From Zelopaecilomyces penicillatus (taxonomy: Eukaryota; Ascomycota; Sordariomycetes; Hypocreales; Pseudodiploosporaceae), in assembly GCA_005765155.1 (NCBI GenBank), contig VCCP01000001.1, positions 6,076,001 through 6,140,000 of the forward strand: 64,000 nt of DNA, read 5' to 3'. Below are positions 48,495 through 58,607 of the stretch, one piece after another. The stretch's first letter is position 1, and every line of letters begins with the position of its first letter. A model generated the notes under the pieces. The model saw only the letters and a program-made list of their open reading frames with translations, had not been told where the DNA came from and ran no database searches. Made by a program: the position numbers and the translations under genes.

Positions 48495-50221
48495 TCAGAA
48501 CCTACCTTGACTACCGAACTTATTATCTTCCGCCACCTGGGATTCCTGCGGTGTTTGCTGCTTGCTTGAGTCAAATACCGCATGCGGATCAACCAATGCC
48601 ACCGCTGCTTTGCAAAGCACCATCCATTTGTCGAAAGAGCCTCCGTCAGCGTTGCCAATCTTTACCAAAGACGGGCTTAAAATTAGGCTAATGTAAGGGC
48701 TGTTGGTGTTTTTCCACAATATGTCCATAATCCCCGAGTCGAACGTGTATTTATGTTCCTGTAAGAAACAGCCCGAAGTACCTAGAATGAATATGGCCTT
48801 CGATTTCATCAACGTTATGTGAAAGTCGACTGCGTCATGGAGCAGCTTTGAGAAAAACTCAACAAGCTGTTCAGTTTTTGACTCGGGAACCAAACTCCTG
48901 AGAGGTCCGACAATCACATCCAGAGCTCTTGTCTCCATGTCTGGAGTGAGTTCATACAATTCCTCAAAACGTTGAGCGGTTGTGGATTTGACTTGACTGA
49001 TAGTCTCAAGACTGTCTGCATCACGGCCAACAGCTCCTGAGCGGGAAAAAGCACATACTTCATCAGTTTCATTTTCAACTCTGACTTCATCAAACAGTTT
49101 GCCAGCAGTGCTATGGTGATAACAGGGGGTAGAAACTCACTTTGTAAATTCAAAATAAAGCTCGTGAAGTCCCCCGCAACGTCTCCTTTCCAGATGGCTC
49201 CGAGCCAAATATACTGGTGAAGCAGATGCCATATGTAGGTCTGGATATGTAATTCAAGAGGCGCTGGCACTATCGCCATGCGTCGTAGCAACCCTCGAGC
49301 GGGATGGTTTTGGGGTATCTCAGTTAGTACAGGAAGAGGCTCTGTCATAAAGTTGCTGACGAGATTGCGGATGTTGAATGATATGACCCCCAGTCTACGA
49401 CAAATCTCCTCGTCGGTCACTTTGACATATATTCCCTCATTTTGTTTGGCAGCGTCTAGCAGATCCTCAACTTTCACTCTGAGGTCCAAGTTAAAGGTAT
49501 TTAACTCGGAAATTCGTTTCTTCGAGGTTTCATCTAACTCGGAATATTGTTCTCTCGAAGTTTCTAACTCCTCAGCCAGTAACTGTGTTTCTAGTTGGAA
49601 CGTATTTCTTTCATTCTGCTGGTTAACCTCTGACTTCTGCTGAAGGCGACGCAGCTTTTCAATTTCGGCCATTGCCTGTTCAAGCTTTTGGGTTTGCGCT
49701 GCATAACTTTCTCCCAAAGAAGCCAGATTCTGGTTGAACTGGTCCGCATCCAAGATGGGGGGACTCTTCCGGCCTCTTTTCTTAGGGCTAGTCTTTTCAG
49801 TCTTGCTTTGCGACATCTTTCTTTTCTTGGAAGAGGATGCCTGACCCGAGCCAGTCCTCCCAACAGCACGCGCTCCACGAGCTGTTTTCCCACCGCTGTG
49901 CGAATTTGAGACTGAATATTCTCCATCACTGTCATCTTGAGTGGACGAGGACTTCTCCCTCGAGCAAAGTTCAGCTTGTACAACCTTTTCGGTCTGGCTG
50001 ATGGTTATTCTGCTGCTCCTACGGAGTTCGAAATGGAGAAACGGCGGAAGTCTGTCTGAGGCATCGTTTTGCATTGGACTGCCATCCTCATTTCGGGGTT
50101 GAGATCTGCAAGGAGATGAGGTTGCAAGCTCATCTGGTGTTTCTCCATCCCCTATACCAATGATTGTACGAACTTCTTCATTCTTAGACTCACCCCTCTT
50201 AAGCGGTTCCTCGACCTCCAT
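48495..50221 (-). CDS. Nuclear-type coiled-coil protein with unclassified C-terminal domain
   Basis: Predicted 540 residues in two exons, 49141-50221 and 48495-49036. The 104-base intron has a GTGAGT donor and a TTTTTCCCGCTCAG acceptor; splicing joins ...FILNLQ-RAVGRDADSLE and closes in frame. The N-terminal 160 residues are charged and disordered with two basic clusters (KKRK at 132-135, KKRGRK at 147-152) that suggest nuclear import. A coiled coil covers about 165-260. From about 263 a compact domain begins (VTDEEICRRLGVISFNIRNLV), with aromatic/helical segments (LELHIQTYIWHLLHQYIW, RALDVIVGPLRSLVPE, LVEFFSKLLHDAVDFHITL). I do not recognise the domain by name; the pattern recalls expanded, uncharacterised families of filamentous fungi. 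Transcribed divergently from the Hsp70-like gene 458 bases away. The stop is at 48495; a GTAGGT just upstream could be a further donor. Confidence 0.72.
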
Positions 50222-50679
50222 AGTGGTAAGTTTTAGAAAGCGTTATATCTTTTTGCTTGAGGACTGAGATTGGTATGAGCTAATCAGGTTAGAAACTCCA
50301 TGGAAGATTGACATAATCCCAGAAAATATTCGATGGCGAATTTAGTAAATATGATTAGTTTTTCATGAAAGAATGAAATGCATTAAAGGGAAACACAAAG
50401 ATGATTGCGTTTTCTTTCAGGCCGAAGAGAAGTACGCTGGTTACCCGCTGCTCAAGTACCTCTGTTGTGACACCTGAGAACTTTCTCAGATGGCATTCAC
50501 CATGTTGGCAGCTGCTCACACTTCCCGTCTATAGCTGCTCGGGTTTTCTTCATCCTAGGTAAGATATGGGGGTCTTTCAAAGTCCTCCTTACAAAGGAAA
50601 CTGCGAGTATTGATTTGGGGATGCCCAGCTAATAAACTTCATACTTTGATCATCAACTGCTTGTTAATGCACACTAGTC
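50222..50679. other. Divergent promoter of the coiled-coil / Hsp70-like pair
   Basis: 458 bases separating the two start codons, AT-rich near 50300-50410. Short enough to act as a shared bidirectional promoter. I did not see a clear heat-shock element array by eye. Confidence 0.5.
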
Positions 50680-53052
50680 ATGGAGTCGAGTGGCAGCAGT
50701 CCTCCTACGCCGCCAATGAGACAAGCGCATCCACGAGAGTGCAAAGATCGCGCTGATAAAGAGCCTTCTATTGTAATAGGGATTGATTTTGGCACCACGT
50801 ATGATGCACTTATTGATGTAATGTAGCCAGTGCGCTGATCTTTGGACAGTTATTCTGGCGTTGCTTGGGCGAGATCCAGCAAACCAGAGCAGATCAACGT
50901 CGTTTCCAGCTGGAAGACTCAGCTTTACAGCAATTCAGACAAAGAGAAATGCCCGAGCTCTTTCGCATATCGGGAGAATAGCCCTTCATCATGGGGGTAT
51001 GACATCGGCGCGAATGACGCCCCTTTGAATTGGTTCAAGCTTAGCCTATTGGACGAGGAAGATTTGCCACGCCATATTCATGACTCTGAGCAGATGAAGG
51101 CCGCCCAGTCTCTACTAAAGCAGTCAAATAAGCATGCTGTTGAGGTTATTGGCGATTATCTTCGTGAACTATGGGAGCATAGCCTTGAGAGTATTGAGCG
51201 AGCTACCGGAAAGGAGATGGTTCAGATTTCCAAGTTCCTGGTTGTTGTGACCCTGCCTGCTATCTGGCCTACATACGCCCAGGTAAGAATGAAAGAAGCC
51301 ATTGAAAAGGCGGGTATTCTTGACTTGAGATCTGCAGGCGACACAGTTCTCAGCTTCGTGTCTGAGCCAGAGGCCGCGGCGCTTTGCGTAATGGAGGACA
51401 TGAAGGGCCGAGCTGATATTAAGGTATGGTATATATCCTACATGCCAAACATTTCTGCTTTTGCCATACTAATGCCTGGCTTAGCCAAACGATCATTTTG
51501 TGGTCTGCGATGCTGGTGGTGGCACTGTGGTACGCAACCCGCCATTTAAGTAAATAAGGTTTAGTGATAGATTAAACTCACCAGGACGCAGGACCTTATC
51601 ACATACATGGTTCTCAGCAACCAGCCAATGACCATCCAGGAGAGCGTCAAGGGAACTGGTAAGTAAAGACTTCTCGTGGATGGGTAACAAAGCAAATTAC
51701 ACTGCTTAACCAAAACCGAGCAGGCAAACTTTGTGGGGCTGTCTTCCTGGATCAGAGGTTCTTACAGCTTTTACAGTCAAAAGTTCAGCAAGATACATGG
51801 TCCAGACTTGGAGATAATGGAGTACGTCGGCTTTTGAATGACCATTGGGAGAATGGTATAAAGACGCAGTTCTGCAACGACGAGATGATCTGGAAAATAC
51901 AACTTCCGTTTTGCGGAACATACCAGGACCGCTTTCATCAACCTGAGATAGTCCTCCACCGGTAAGACCCTTCCCTTTGTGCGTTTGAAAAAGACTATAA
52001 AATAGTGCAACAGCGGAGTGTACCTAACACATAAGCTAATTATGGCTAACAAGGGCTCAAATATTCGATGTCTATAAGCCAGTGATGAACGACATCGTTC
52101 AGCTTGTTCTCGAGCAAGTTAACCAAGTCAAAAAGAAATATGGAAAACCTCCCAAGGTATATATATATATCACGTTAAGTTGACAGTCCTATTGAAACTC
52201 TGTGGTTAACCTTTTGTCTTGAAAAGTTTATCATCCTTGTGGGAGGATTTGGTCGGTCACAGTTTCTACATACCTGTATTTATCAAGGCATGAGGAAGAA
52301 AATCGAGGTACTACAGAGCACAGGTCCCCGACCGTAAGTTGAATCATGATTCTCCTCCCCGAACTCATCAACCTAGCTTGGATTTCTAATCATAGTCGCG
52401 CTACAGTTGGACAGCTGTTTGTCGAGGAGCAGTTATCAAAGGGCTTGTGCAGGGAAACCATGGTACCTCGGTCCTAGTACACTCGAGGATTGCCCGGGCT
52501 AGTTATGGGACTACCTATAACGAGCTTCCCTGGAACGAAAAGGAGCACGACACTCGTGATCGGGCATGGTGTCCTATCCAACAGGAGTTTTTGGCGGTAG
52601 ACCAAACCAGGTGGTTTGTGCACATAGTAAGCTGAAGCATCCAAGAACCCGTAGTTATTATTCGCCTCCATTTCCTCTTTACTGACGGTGTACTCGCGCA
52701 GAACGAAGCCGTATCAACCAATGATCCCATTCGCCATACATTCTGGCAAGACCTGGAGCATCCCGAGGAAGAAATAGTGACGGAGCTCGTATACTCCGTG
52801 GCTTTCACCCCGCCTAAAAGATGCGATGAATCTGTCAAAGAATACTGCCGCGTCCGCTGGTCCAAAGTTCCCAACTTCCACAAGCTACCTGCATGGAAAA
52901 ACTCAAAAGGGCAATCTTTCCACCAAATATGCTACGAGGTCCGGATGATCACTAATGGTGTGTCACTCGACTTCCATATCTTCTATGACGGACAAATGGT
53001 GGCTTCGAAAAATGTGATGGTAGACTTTCACGGCGGCAGAATGTCTAGCTAA
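50680..53052 (+). CDS. Hsp70-like ATPase (fungal Hsp70-superfamily, HSPA12-like)
   Basis: Predicted 607 residues in nine exons: 50680-50798, 50850-51423, 51485-51529, 51592-51658, 51724-51961, 52054-52156, 52227-52333, 52407-52626 and 52702-53052. All introns are GT-AG (51-92 bases) and the total of 1824 bases is in frame. The actin-type ATPase core is intact: phosphate-1 GIDFGTTYSGVAW (34-46), phosphate-2 CDAGGGTVDLITY (from about 239), connect motif WTAVCRGAVIKGL, and adenosine motif LVGGFGRSQF (about 387-396). The substrate-binding half of canonical Hsp70 is not recognisable; the C-terminal 200 residues are divergent. This places it with the non-canonical Hsp70 proteins that are multiplied in filamentous fungi and resemble animal HSPA12. 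Client and role are unknown. The acceptor at 52406 was chosen over an upstream CATAG because only it restores the PWTAVCRGA motif. Confidence 0.86.
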
Positions 53053-53644
53053 CACGAACTTGATTGATGGCCTAGGAACGGGCTGCAATTTTGGTGTATT
53101 GCTTTGATAGAAATTAGCTAGTAATGGATGAAAAAGATTGGCTATGACGATGGAGAGGGAACAGTGTCTTAAGTCATGGCATATCAGAGTCAAACTCCAA
53201 AAACATTATTGGGAGCATGAGTTGACTTGATTGCTACTTACTTGAAACGAAGGATGCGTCTAGCCTATTATGGTGAAGGATTGACAGTCAGTACCTAAGT
53301 AGTAGGATAATCGACATCGTTCAAAAGATGGATAAAAATGGGATGTAATATGCGACTCTTTTGGATGTTTCGTAAATCTAAACTTATACGAAACATAATG
53401 TTCATCGATCTCCGAAAGCAATCCCTTCCCCATAATAGTAAGCCTCTCTCAAACCCTTGAAAGAGAACAGCTTTTAGTAATGCTGGAGTAGAGAGTTAGT
53501 AAACTCTTTGATCCTCCTGTTCTAGTGTTTAGGTGTATTTATATAGCAACTGCTCCTGGCACACTAAAATATTCTGACGAAAATACGCCACTGCCTGACA
53601 ATGGTGATATCAGAGGCCATTCATTAACCCCCATTTGCAGTTAG
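53053..53644. other. Convergent intergenic region
   Basis: 592 bases, AT-rich, between the Hsp70-like gene and the G-patch gene. No gene supported. Confidence 0.5.
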
Positions 53645-54667
53645 TTAATCATGATCTTCCTCTGTCAAACCCGGACATCCCTCCATTTCTTCATCTGGAT
53701 ACACCATCTTACACCAAAAACAGTATCTATGCTGTTCACGCAGATGCACAATCAAACGCTCTAACCGAATACCAACCTCAAGCGCATTGAACCCCTCCAG
53801 CTCTTCATCCTCCTCATCCAAATCGTCTGCAACCGCATACACGGTCTTTTTCTTCCCCAGTGCCTTTTCGTCATCCTCATCTTGCTCGTCATCTTCGTAT
53901 GTTGGCAGTCGGGAAAGAGACTGCTCTAGATCATATCGCATCCGCCGGTCACGCTCCTTTTCCTCCCGATGGCGGACCAGGCCGCGATAGAGTACAGGGA
54001 TGGACTTTAATGGCCGCGTAGATATTGGCCGGGGCTTTGTCTTTGAGGAGGCAGTTTCAGGGGGCGAATGCGAGCGACGGCTTTCTGCGGCAGGCGTGCT
54101 TGATTGCTCGTCATCCATTCGCTCCGCTAGACGCTGCGCAGCGTGTAGCTGGCTTTCCAACCTCATATCCTCCCTTTCCTTTCTAACTCGGTCTCGATAC
54201 TCGAGTGGGTCAACTTTCACCGTTTTGATATCCCTCTCCTCGGCAGCCTCTCTCAGCTTTCGCTTCTTCTCATTGTCCAGACCGATACCCCCTCGATCCT
54301 CCTTCATGTTAACGCGAATCGGTTCAATCCTCCCAGAGCCCTGCCCCTCCTCTGTCTTCTTTCCCAGCCCACCACCAGTGAAGCCCATCTTGGCCATCAT
54401 GACTAGGCCCTTGCTTTTCTTTGAGCGGGGATCGTCCAGCATTGAGGTAGCGAGGGCTCGCTCTCGCGCGGCAGCCTCTTCCTCGGCAAGCTCTGCTTTG
54501 GACTTGATGACGCCACGAGCGCGAGATTCCTTTTTCAGCCGCTGTGCTCTCTGAAACGAACTTTCCGTCTTTGGCTCCGGGTCCGCGAACGTCATGTTCA
54601 TGTAGTCGTCATCATCCTCCTCTGTTGCGGCAGTGCCAGCAGCACCCTGATTTTGAGATGAAGCCAT
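53645..54667 (-). CDS. G-patch domain protein, GPATCH11-like (DUF4187)
   Basis: 340 residues in a single exon. A G-patch lies at about 86-131 (SKGLVMMAKMGFTGGGLGKK, then RGGIGLD), a glycine-rich motif that activates DEAH-box RNA helicases. The rest is highly charged and helical, with a Ser/Pro-rich stretch near 195-225. The C terminus (HRYCFWCKMVYPDEEMEGCPG) carries the CxxC-type DUF4187 module seen with the G-patch in GPATCH11/CCDC75. A nuclear role in RNA processing is inferred from the domains. ATG 54667 (MASSQNQ) is the only good start. A 184-residue open frame on the opposite strand (54000-54554) is a shadow of the charged composition. Confidence 0.9.
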   Translation of the reverse strand: MASSQNQGAAGTAATEEDDDDYMNMTFADPEPKTESSFQRAQRLKKESRARGVIKSKAELAEEEAAARERALATSMLDDPRSKKSKGLVMMAKMGFTGGGLGKKTEEGQGSGRIEPIRVNMKEDRGGIGLDNEKKRKLREAAEERDIKTVKVDPLEYRDRVRKEREDMRLESQLHAAQRLAERMDDEQSSTPAAESRRSHSPPETASSKTKPRPISTRPLKSIPVLYRGLVRHREEKERDRRMRYDLEQSLSRLPTYEDDEQDEDDEKALGKKKTVYAVADDLDEEDEELEGFNALEVGIRLERLIVHLREQHRYCFWCKMVYPDEEMEGCPGLTEEDHD

Positions 54668-56106
54668 GGTGGCGTGGTAGCTTTTCCCTCCCCTTGCAAA
54701 TTCGCCAATTGAGTCTTGTCTGCTGCTACTGACGATGATGGGTTACCACCCGAGCTTGGAGACAAAGAACTCACAATCACCGGGTTACCAAACTTCATCA
54801 AGCCTCAGGGCGGGTTGCGGGTGACGGACCGCAGTCACTTTGAGACCCGTTGCCCTAGTCTGGTGTCTTTCAGTTGAAGTCTCAATGCGATCGGCATGGA
54901 AGCTGTGAGCTGTGCTGGCAAGCGGCGGCCAAGGGTACTAATTAGCGCCTGGAGAACAGAGCCCTGAAGGCCCAACAACTGTGTGAGTGCGCATGCTCCA
55001 GCACATCAGGCTGTCAAAGTGCTCGAGTTCAGCGTTGTTACAAGCACCAACCCCCGCTAGGACCACTATAACACGCTAGCCCGATATTTGTGACTAGCCT
55101 CCTGTGTGCTGTCCCGTCTAGATATGCGTCAACAGTCTCGCCTGAATAAGGCTCTCACGAATGGCATTATTCACCACTTTGATAGCTTGTAAGACCCCAG
55201 CGGCTAGCAAGACGACAGCATAATGCGGTGAGCATAGCGCAACAGGCTGTTCAATTAGCGACTGCCTGAGTGGCCAGGAATAGCAATACAGCTTTGACAG
55301 CTGCTTATCCCAAGTGGATGAGACATGCGCCAGCCGTAGTCGGTCCACTGTACGGATAGGCGTCACACGATGGCTCACATTGCTTTTGTGCCATGAGAGT
55401 TCCAAAACCTCCGCGAGATGGTTGTGCCAAGAGGCCAGGCTTAAGCCAGCCGAACCCGCCCTGACCGTTGAACAGCACAAATTCCGTGTGCGTTCTTTCC
55501 TTTCCGGAGGTGGGTGAAGCGGTTGTGAGAGGTACAAAGCTATACAGACGTGAATATTGTGCATGTGCGGGTCGATGCAATGAATGGAAAGCAATTGGCC
55601 GTCGGACTACGAAGATACTTGTGTGCATGCACCCTTGACCTTGGCAGGACTCTTCCTACTTACGTAGTTGCCTAGTTTAGTTGCATGCGCTCTGTACCTA
55701 AGTAGTTGTAGGTGTACCTGTAGCGTGTGTCCACAAGGCGTCCATGCTGCAGGCCTACTTACCTACTAATGTACAGTGGTCTGGCGTTCTGTACCTATCC
55801 GAGCCCTGTGCAAGCCCTGTACGAGCCCCCTGTGGGCCTGTAGACTCGCAACGGCGGCGGGGCCTTCTAGCCAGTTGACGGCTGACAAGTTTGACCAGCC
55901 CCTCGAATTTACGGTCAGGACCGCCTTGGAAAAGCAAGACATCGCCAGACCCATTCCATCTGCAACTCATTGCTGCATCTACTCTGCTGCGTCTGCATCT
56001 ATCCTGCCTTGGTTCTTGTCGCAGCATCATCGTCAGTGTCCATTGCCGTTTGCTTCTGTCGTTAAGGAGAGAGAGTAAAGCCACAACAAGGTCAGTGCAT
56101 CCCCCC

Positions 56107-56130
56107 TTGGACTTGGACTTGGACTTGGAT
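56107..56130 (+). repeat. TTGGAC hexanucleotide array
   Basis: Four phased copies of TTGGAC, preceded by a C6 run, about 430 bases upstream of the start codon at 56556. Confidence 0.8.
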
Positions 56131-56164
56131 ACATACATATGCATCTGCCATCCATATGGCAAAC

Positions 56165-56330
56165 ACAACGCCTTATCATTACTTTCTTCTGCTTTATTAC
56201 CCTTTCATATACTGACTGATTATCCAGCTCTCTCACTATCACCAACTTTGAACCCCTCCCCACCCTCCTTCTCACAACAATCGACTCAGTCTCACCAATT
56301 GCTTGCGCATACCCAACAGCTTCCCTGCAA
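56165..56330 (+). promoter_or_regulatory. Pyrimidine-rich promoter/leader tract
   Basis: CT-rich stretch passing into a CA-rich leader before the start codon at 56556, the usual look of a fungal core promoter and 5' untranslated region. Inferred from composition and position. Confidence 0.35.
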
Positions 56331-56555
56331 CATTCGACGACGCTTCATTCCCACGACATTTTCAATTGCTGCGATTGCGCCTCTGACAAACACCTCAACA
56401 AACGTTGAATAGAACCATACAATTAACCAAAAGGGAAACTCAAACATATCCTCCCTAGACACCAAGCCGTCCGCATCGCGCAAACACACGTTATCCGATC
56501 TTGCGCGACGCTTTTTTATTTTATTTTTTCCTCATTGCGCCCACCAAATTCCGCC

Positions 56556-57562
56556 ATGGGATCCGGATCCGCTGGTTTCCTCGACACCCTTGGCGAAGCC
56601 ATGGGTGGTCAGAGTGGGCGATCTCGCTCGACTCATCGCCGCACAAAGAAACGACGATCTCACTCTCGTTCCCGCTCTCGTTCCCGATCCAGCTCCCATC
56701 GCCGGGGAAGCAAGTCCTTTGCTGGAGGCTTCTTTGGGGCCGCTGATAGCAACTACAACAAACATAACTCGTCCAAATCCTCATTCTTTGGCCTACCCAA
56801 CATCAGCAGGTCCAGCATGTTCGGCACAAGTAAGGATCCTATTGTCCTCTCTATAGCTCTTTTCTTGACAGCCACTATATCCATTGCGCTATATCGTACG
56901 TTCATTTAGTTATATCAACAACTAACAATGTCTTCCTTGTTGTAGGTCGCTCTTCGTACTATAAGCGCTCCCCTCGCCAGGGCTTTATGCAGCGGGCCAT
57001 GAAGCAAGTGAAACGCCTCTTCCGCGATTTGGTTCACTACGCCAAGCGCCACCCCTGGAAGGTGTTTTTCCTCGTCATTATGCCGCTCGTGACCGGTGGC
57101 GCTCTCACTGCGCTCCTCGCCCGCTTCGGCCTGCGCATACCGCCTTCACTTGAACGGATGCTTGGCATGGCCTCGAGAGCCGCCACCGGCGACCCTTTTG
57201 GAATTGTCGGCGATGCTGTTCGCATGGCTGGCGATATTGGGGGCGGCTCTCGTGCTGCACCTTCATATGGTGGTGGTTCTGGTCCTTCATACGGCGGCGC
57301 TGCTCCTTCATACGGCGGCGCTGCTCCTTCATACGGCGGTGGCGCTTCTTACCGTGGAGGTGCTTCTTATGGTGGAGGCGCTTCTTACGGAGGTGGCGCC
57401 TATGCTGGGGGTGCATATGGCGGTGCTCGAGTCGATCGCGGTCGGGATGGCGGTCTGCAATGGGAGCGTCGGTCTACCACTTACAACTATAATTCTCGCG
57501 ATCGTGGTGGGAACGGCGGTTGGGAGGATGGTCTTAGAACTGTGTCCAAGATGTTCTCCTAG
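56556..57562 (+). CDS. Single-pass membrane protein with RS-rich head and glycine-rich tail
   Basis: 296 residues in two exons, 56556-56829 and 56946-57562, with a 116-base GT-AG intron; in frame. Residues about 20-55 are strongly basic and arginine/serine-rich (RRSHSRSRSRSRSSSHRRGS). A basic stretch (RAMKQVKRLFRDLVHYAKRHPWK) precedes one hydrophobic segment at about 128-152 (VFFLVIMPLVTGGALTALLARFGL). The tail has about a dozen SYGGG/SYGGA-type units (encoded at 57265-57420) and ends in an RG/N-rich segment. No catalytic domain is seen. With no signal peptide, a tail facing one side of an internal membrane is plausible. I do not know the family; similar Gly/Tyr-rich membrane proteins occur in related fungi. 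ATG 56556 has a good context (CCGCCATGG). Confidence 0.78.
57265..57420 (+). repeat. Coding tandem repeat, SYGGG/SYGGA units
   Basis: Imperfect 15-21 base units (CCTTCATACGGCGGCGCTGC type) inside the membrane-protein gene. Two neighbouring 21-base units around 57303-57344 are almost identical, which indicates recent slippage. They encode Ser-Tyr-Gly-Gly repeats. Confidence 0.8.
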
Positions 57563-58607
57563 GCTAATTACCTGGCTCGCGGTTGATGCGCGGGTAGCTG
57601 TGGTGCAACTTATGATGCGCCTCAGCAAACTTGGTACATTGACGAAGATAATGGAAGGAATGTAGAGAAATGTGACGACGTATCCGGGATGGCGTTATGG
57701 TTAACTGTTTTGGGATTTAGGTTTGGATTTGGTTTCTGTTATGTATGTATGAGCTACTCAGCTACTAGTTCGTTACTCATGGGCATTGGATTTCGACGTT
57801 TCATTGCTAGCAACATGAAATAGCTGGTCAAATGTATCTTTCTTCATCCTTTGAACGAAGAGCAGGGCCAATTGGTGATCCGAGAAACATATTCCTTACT
57901 ATATACAATGTGTATGCTTCTTTGATGCTTCGATGAATATACATTAAGGACAATTCAGACGTTCCTTATCATGCTCAGTAACCCGCTGCTTTACCCGTAG
58001 CCACCACTGTTTCCATTCGCTTTCCTGTAAAGAACATGGACTGGCGATAACCAATCTCTTTCAATATTGTTGGAATAATATACCCGTACCTGAATTTGTT
58101 CGACAAAATACACAACTTGGTCAACAATTCATCTCCAAAATGACAATAACTCGCATTCACAAATCAAGGTCAAAAAAGAAACCACCGAAATTGTGTGTGT
58201 GTGTATGTGTGTTGTGCTGGCCCTCCCGGTGCTGGTAACTAGGGGAGGCCTTTGCAGATACGTTGCGTCATCCATCGCACAGGTTCTCCAAAGCTTGAAA
58301 ATGAAAACGCCTCCCAGGAAGCTGAGTAGCAAGTCGCAATCCTAGTTCACATTGTGCATGTCAAGCCCAAACTTTTCCGTGGTTTGATGCATTCCCAATC
58401 ACATGTCGGACATTCTAACAGAGATACCATACAGCTGTCGTGGATGACAATCCGCATACTCGAGCAAAGAGCAGTAAATGCATCGGCGTGCAAACGAAGC
58501 AACTTTTTTCAGCAATATCTCATCCATGTACTTTCGTTAAAACAGCCATCGCAACACGAAGATGGTGTTTGATTATTCGTTATGCTTGGCAGCAAGTGAT
58601 GGCTTCT
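57563..58607. other. Convergent intergenic region
   Basis: About 1 kb between convergent genes. It holds a GT microsatellite at about 58192-58216 and no supported gene. Confidence 0.5.
58192..58216 (+). repeat. GT microsatellite
   Basis: About 12 GT units with one TA interruption. Seen directly. Confidence 0.8.

Larger units (their letters stand above)
54668..56555. other. Divergent intergenic region
   Basis: About 1.9 kb with promoters for the G-patch gene and the RS/glycine-rich membrane protein gene. A 158-codon open frame on the minus strand (55118-55594) lacks any domain or biased protein-like composition and is not called. The right part is the pyrimidine-rich leader listed separately. 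Confidence 0.5.

Noticed and set aside
52396..52406. Alternative CATAG acceptor for exon 8 of the Hsp70-like gene
   Set aside because: It would put translation in the wrong frame and lose the WTAVCRGAVIKGL motif; the CTACAG acceptor at 52406 restores it.
54000..54554. 184-codon plus-strand open frame
   Set aside because: Lies fully antisense to the G-patch gene; its serine-rich product is the mirror of Glu/Arg codons on the other strand.
55118..55594. 158-codon minus-strand open frame in the intergenic region
   Set aside because: No domain, no splice signals, mixed composition, and a second overlapping frame of similar length; consistent with chance.
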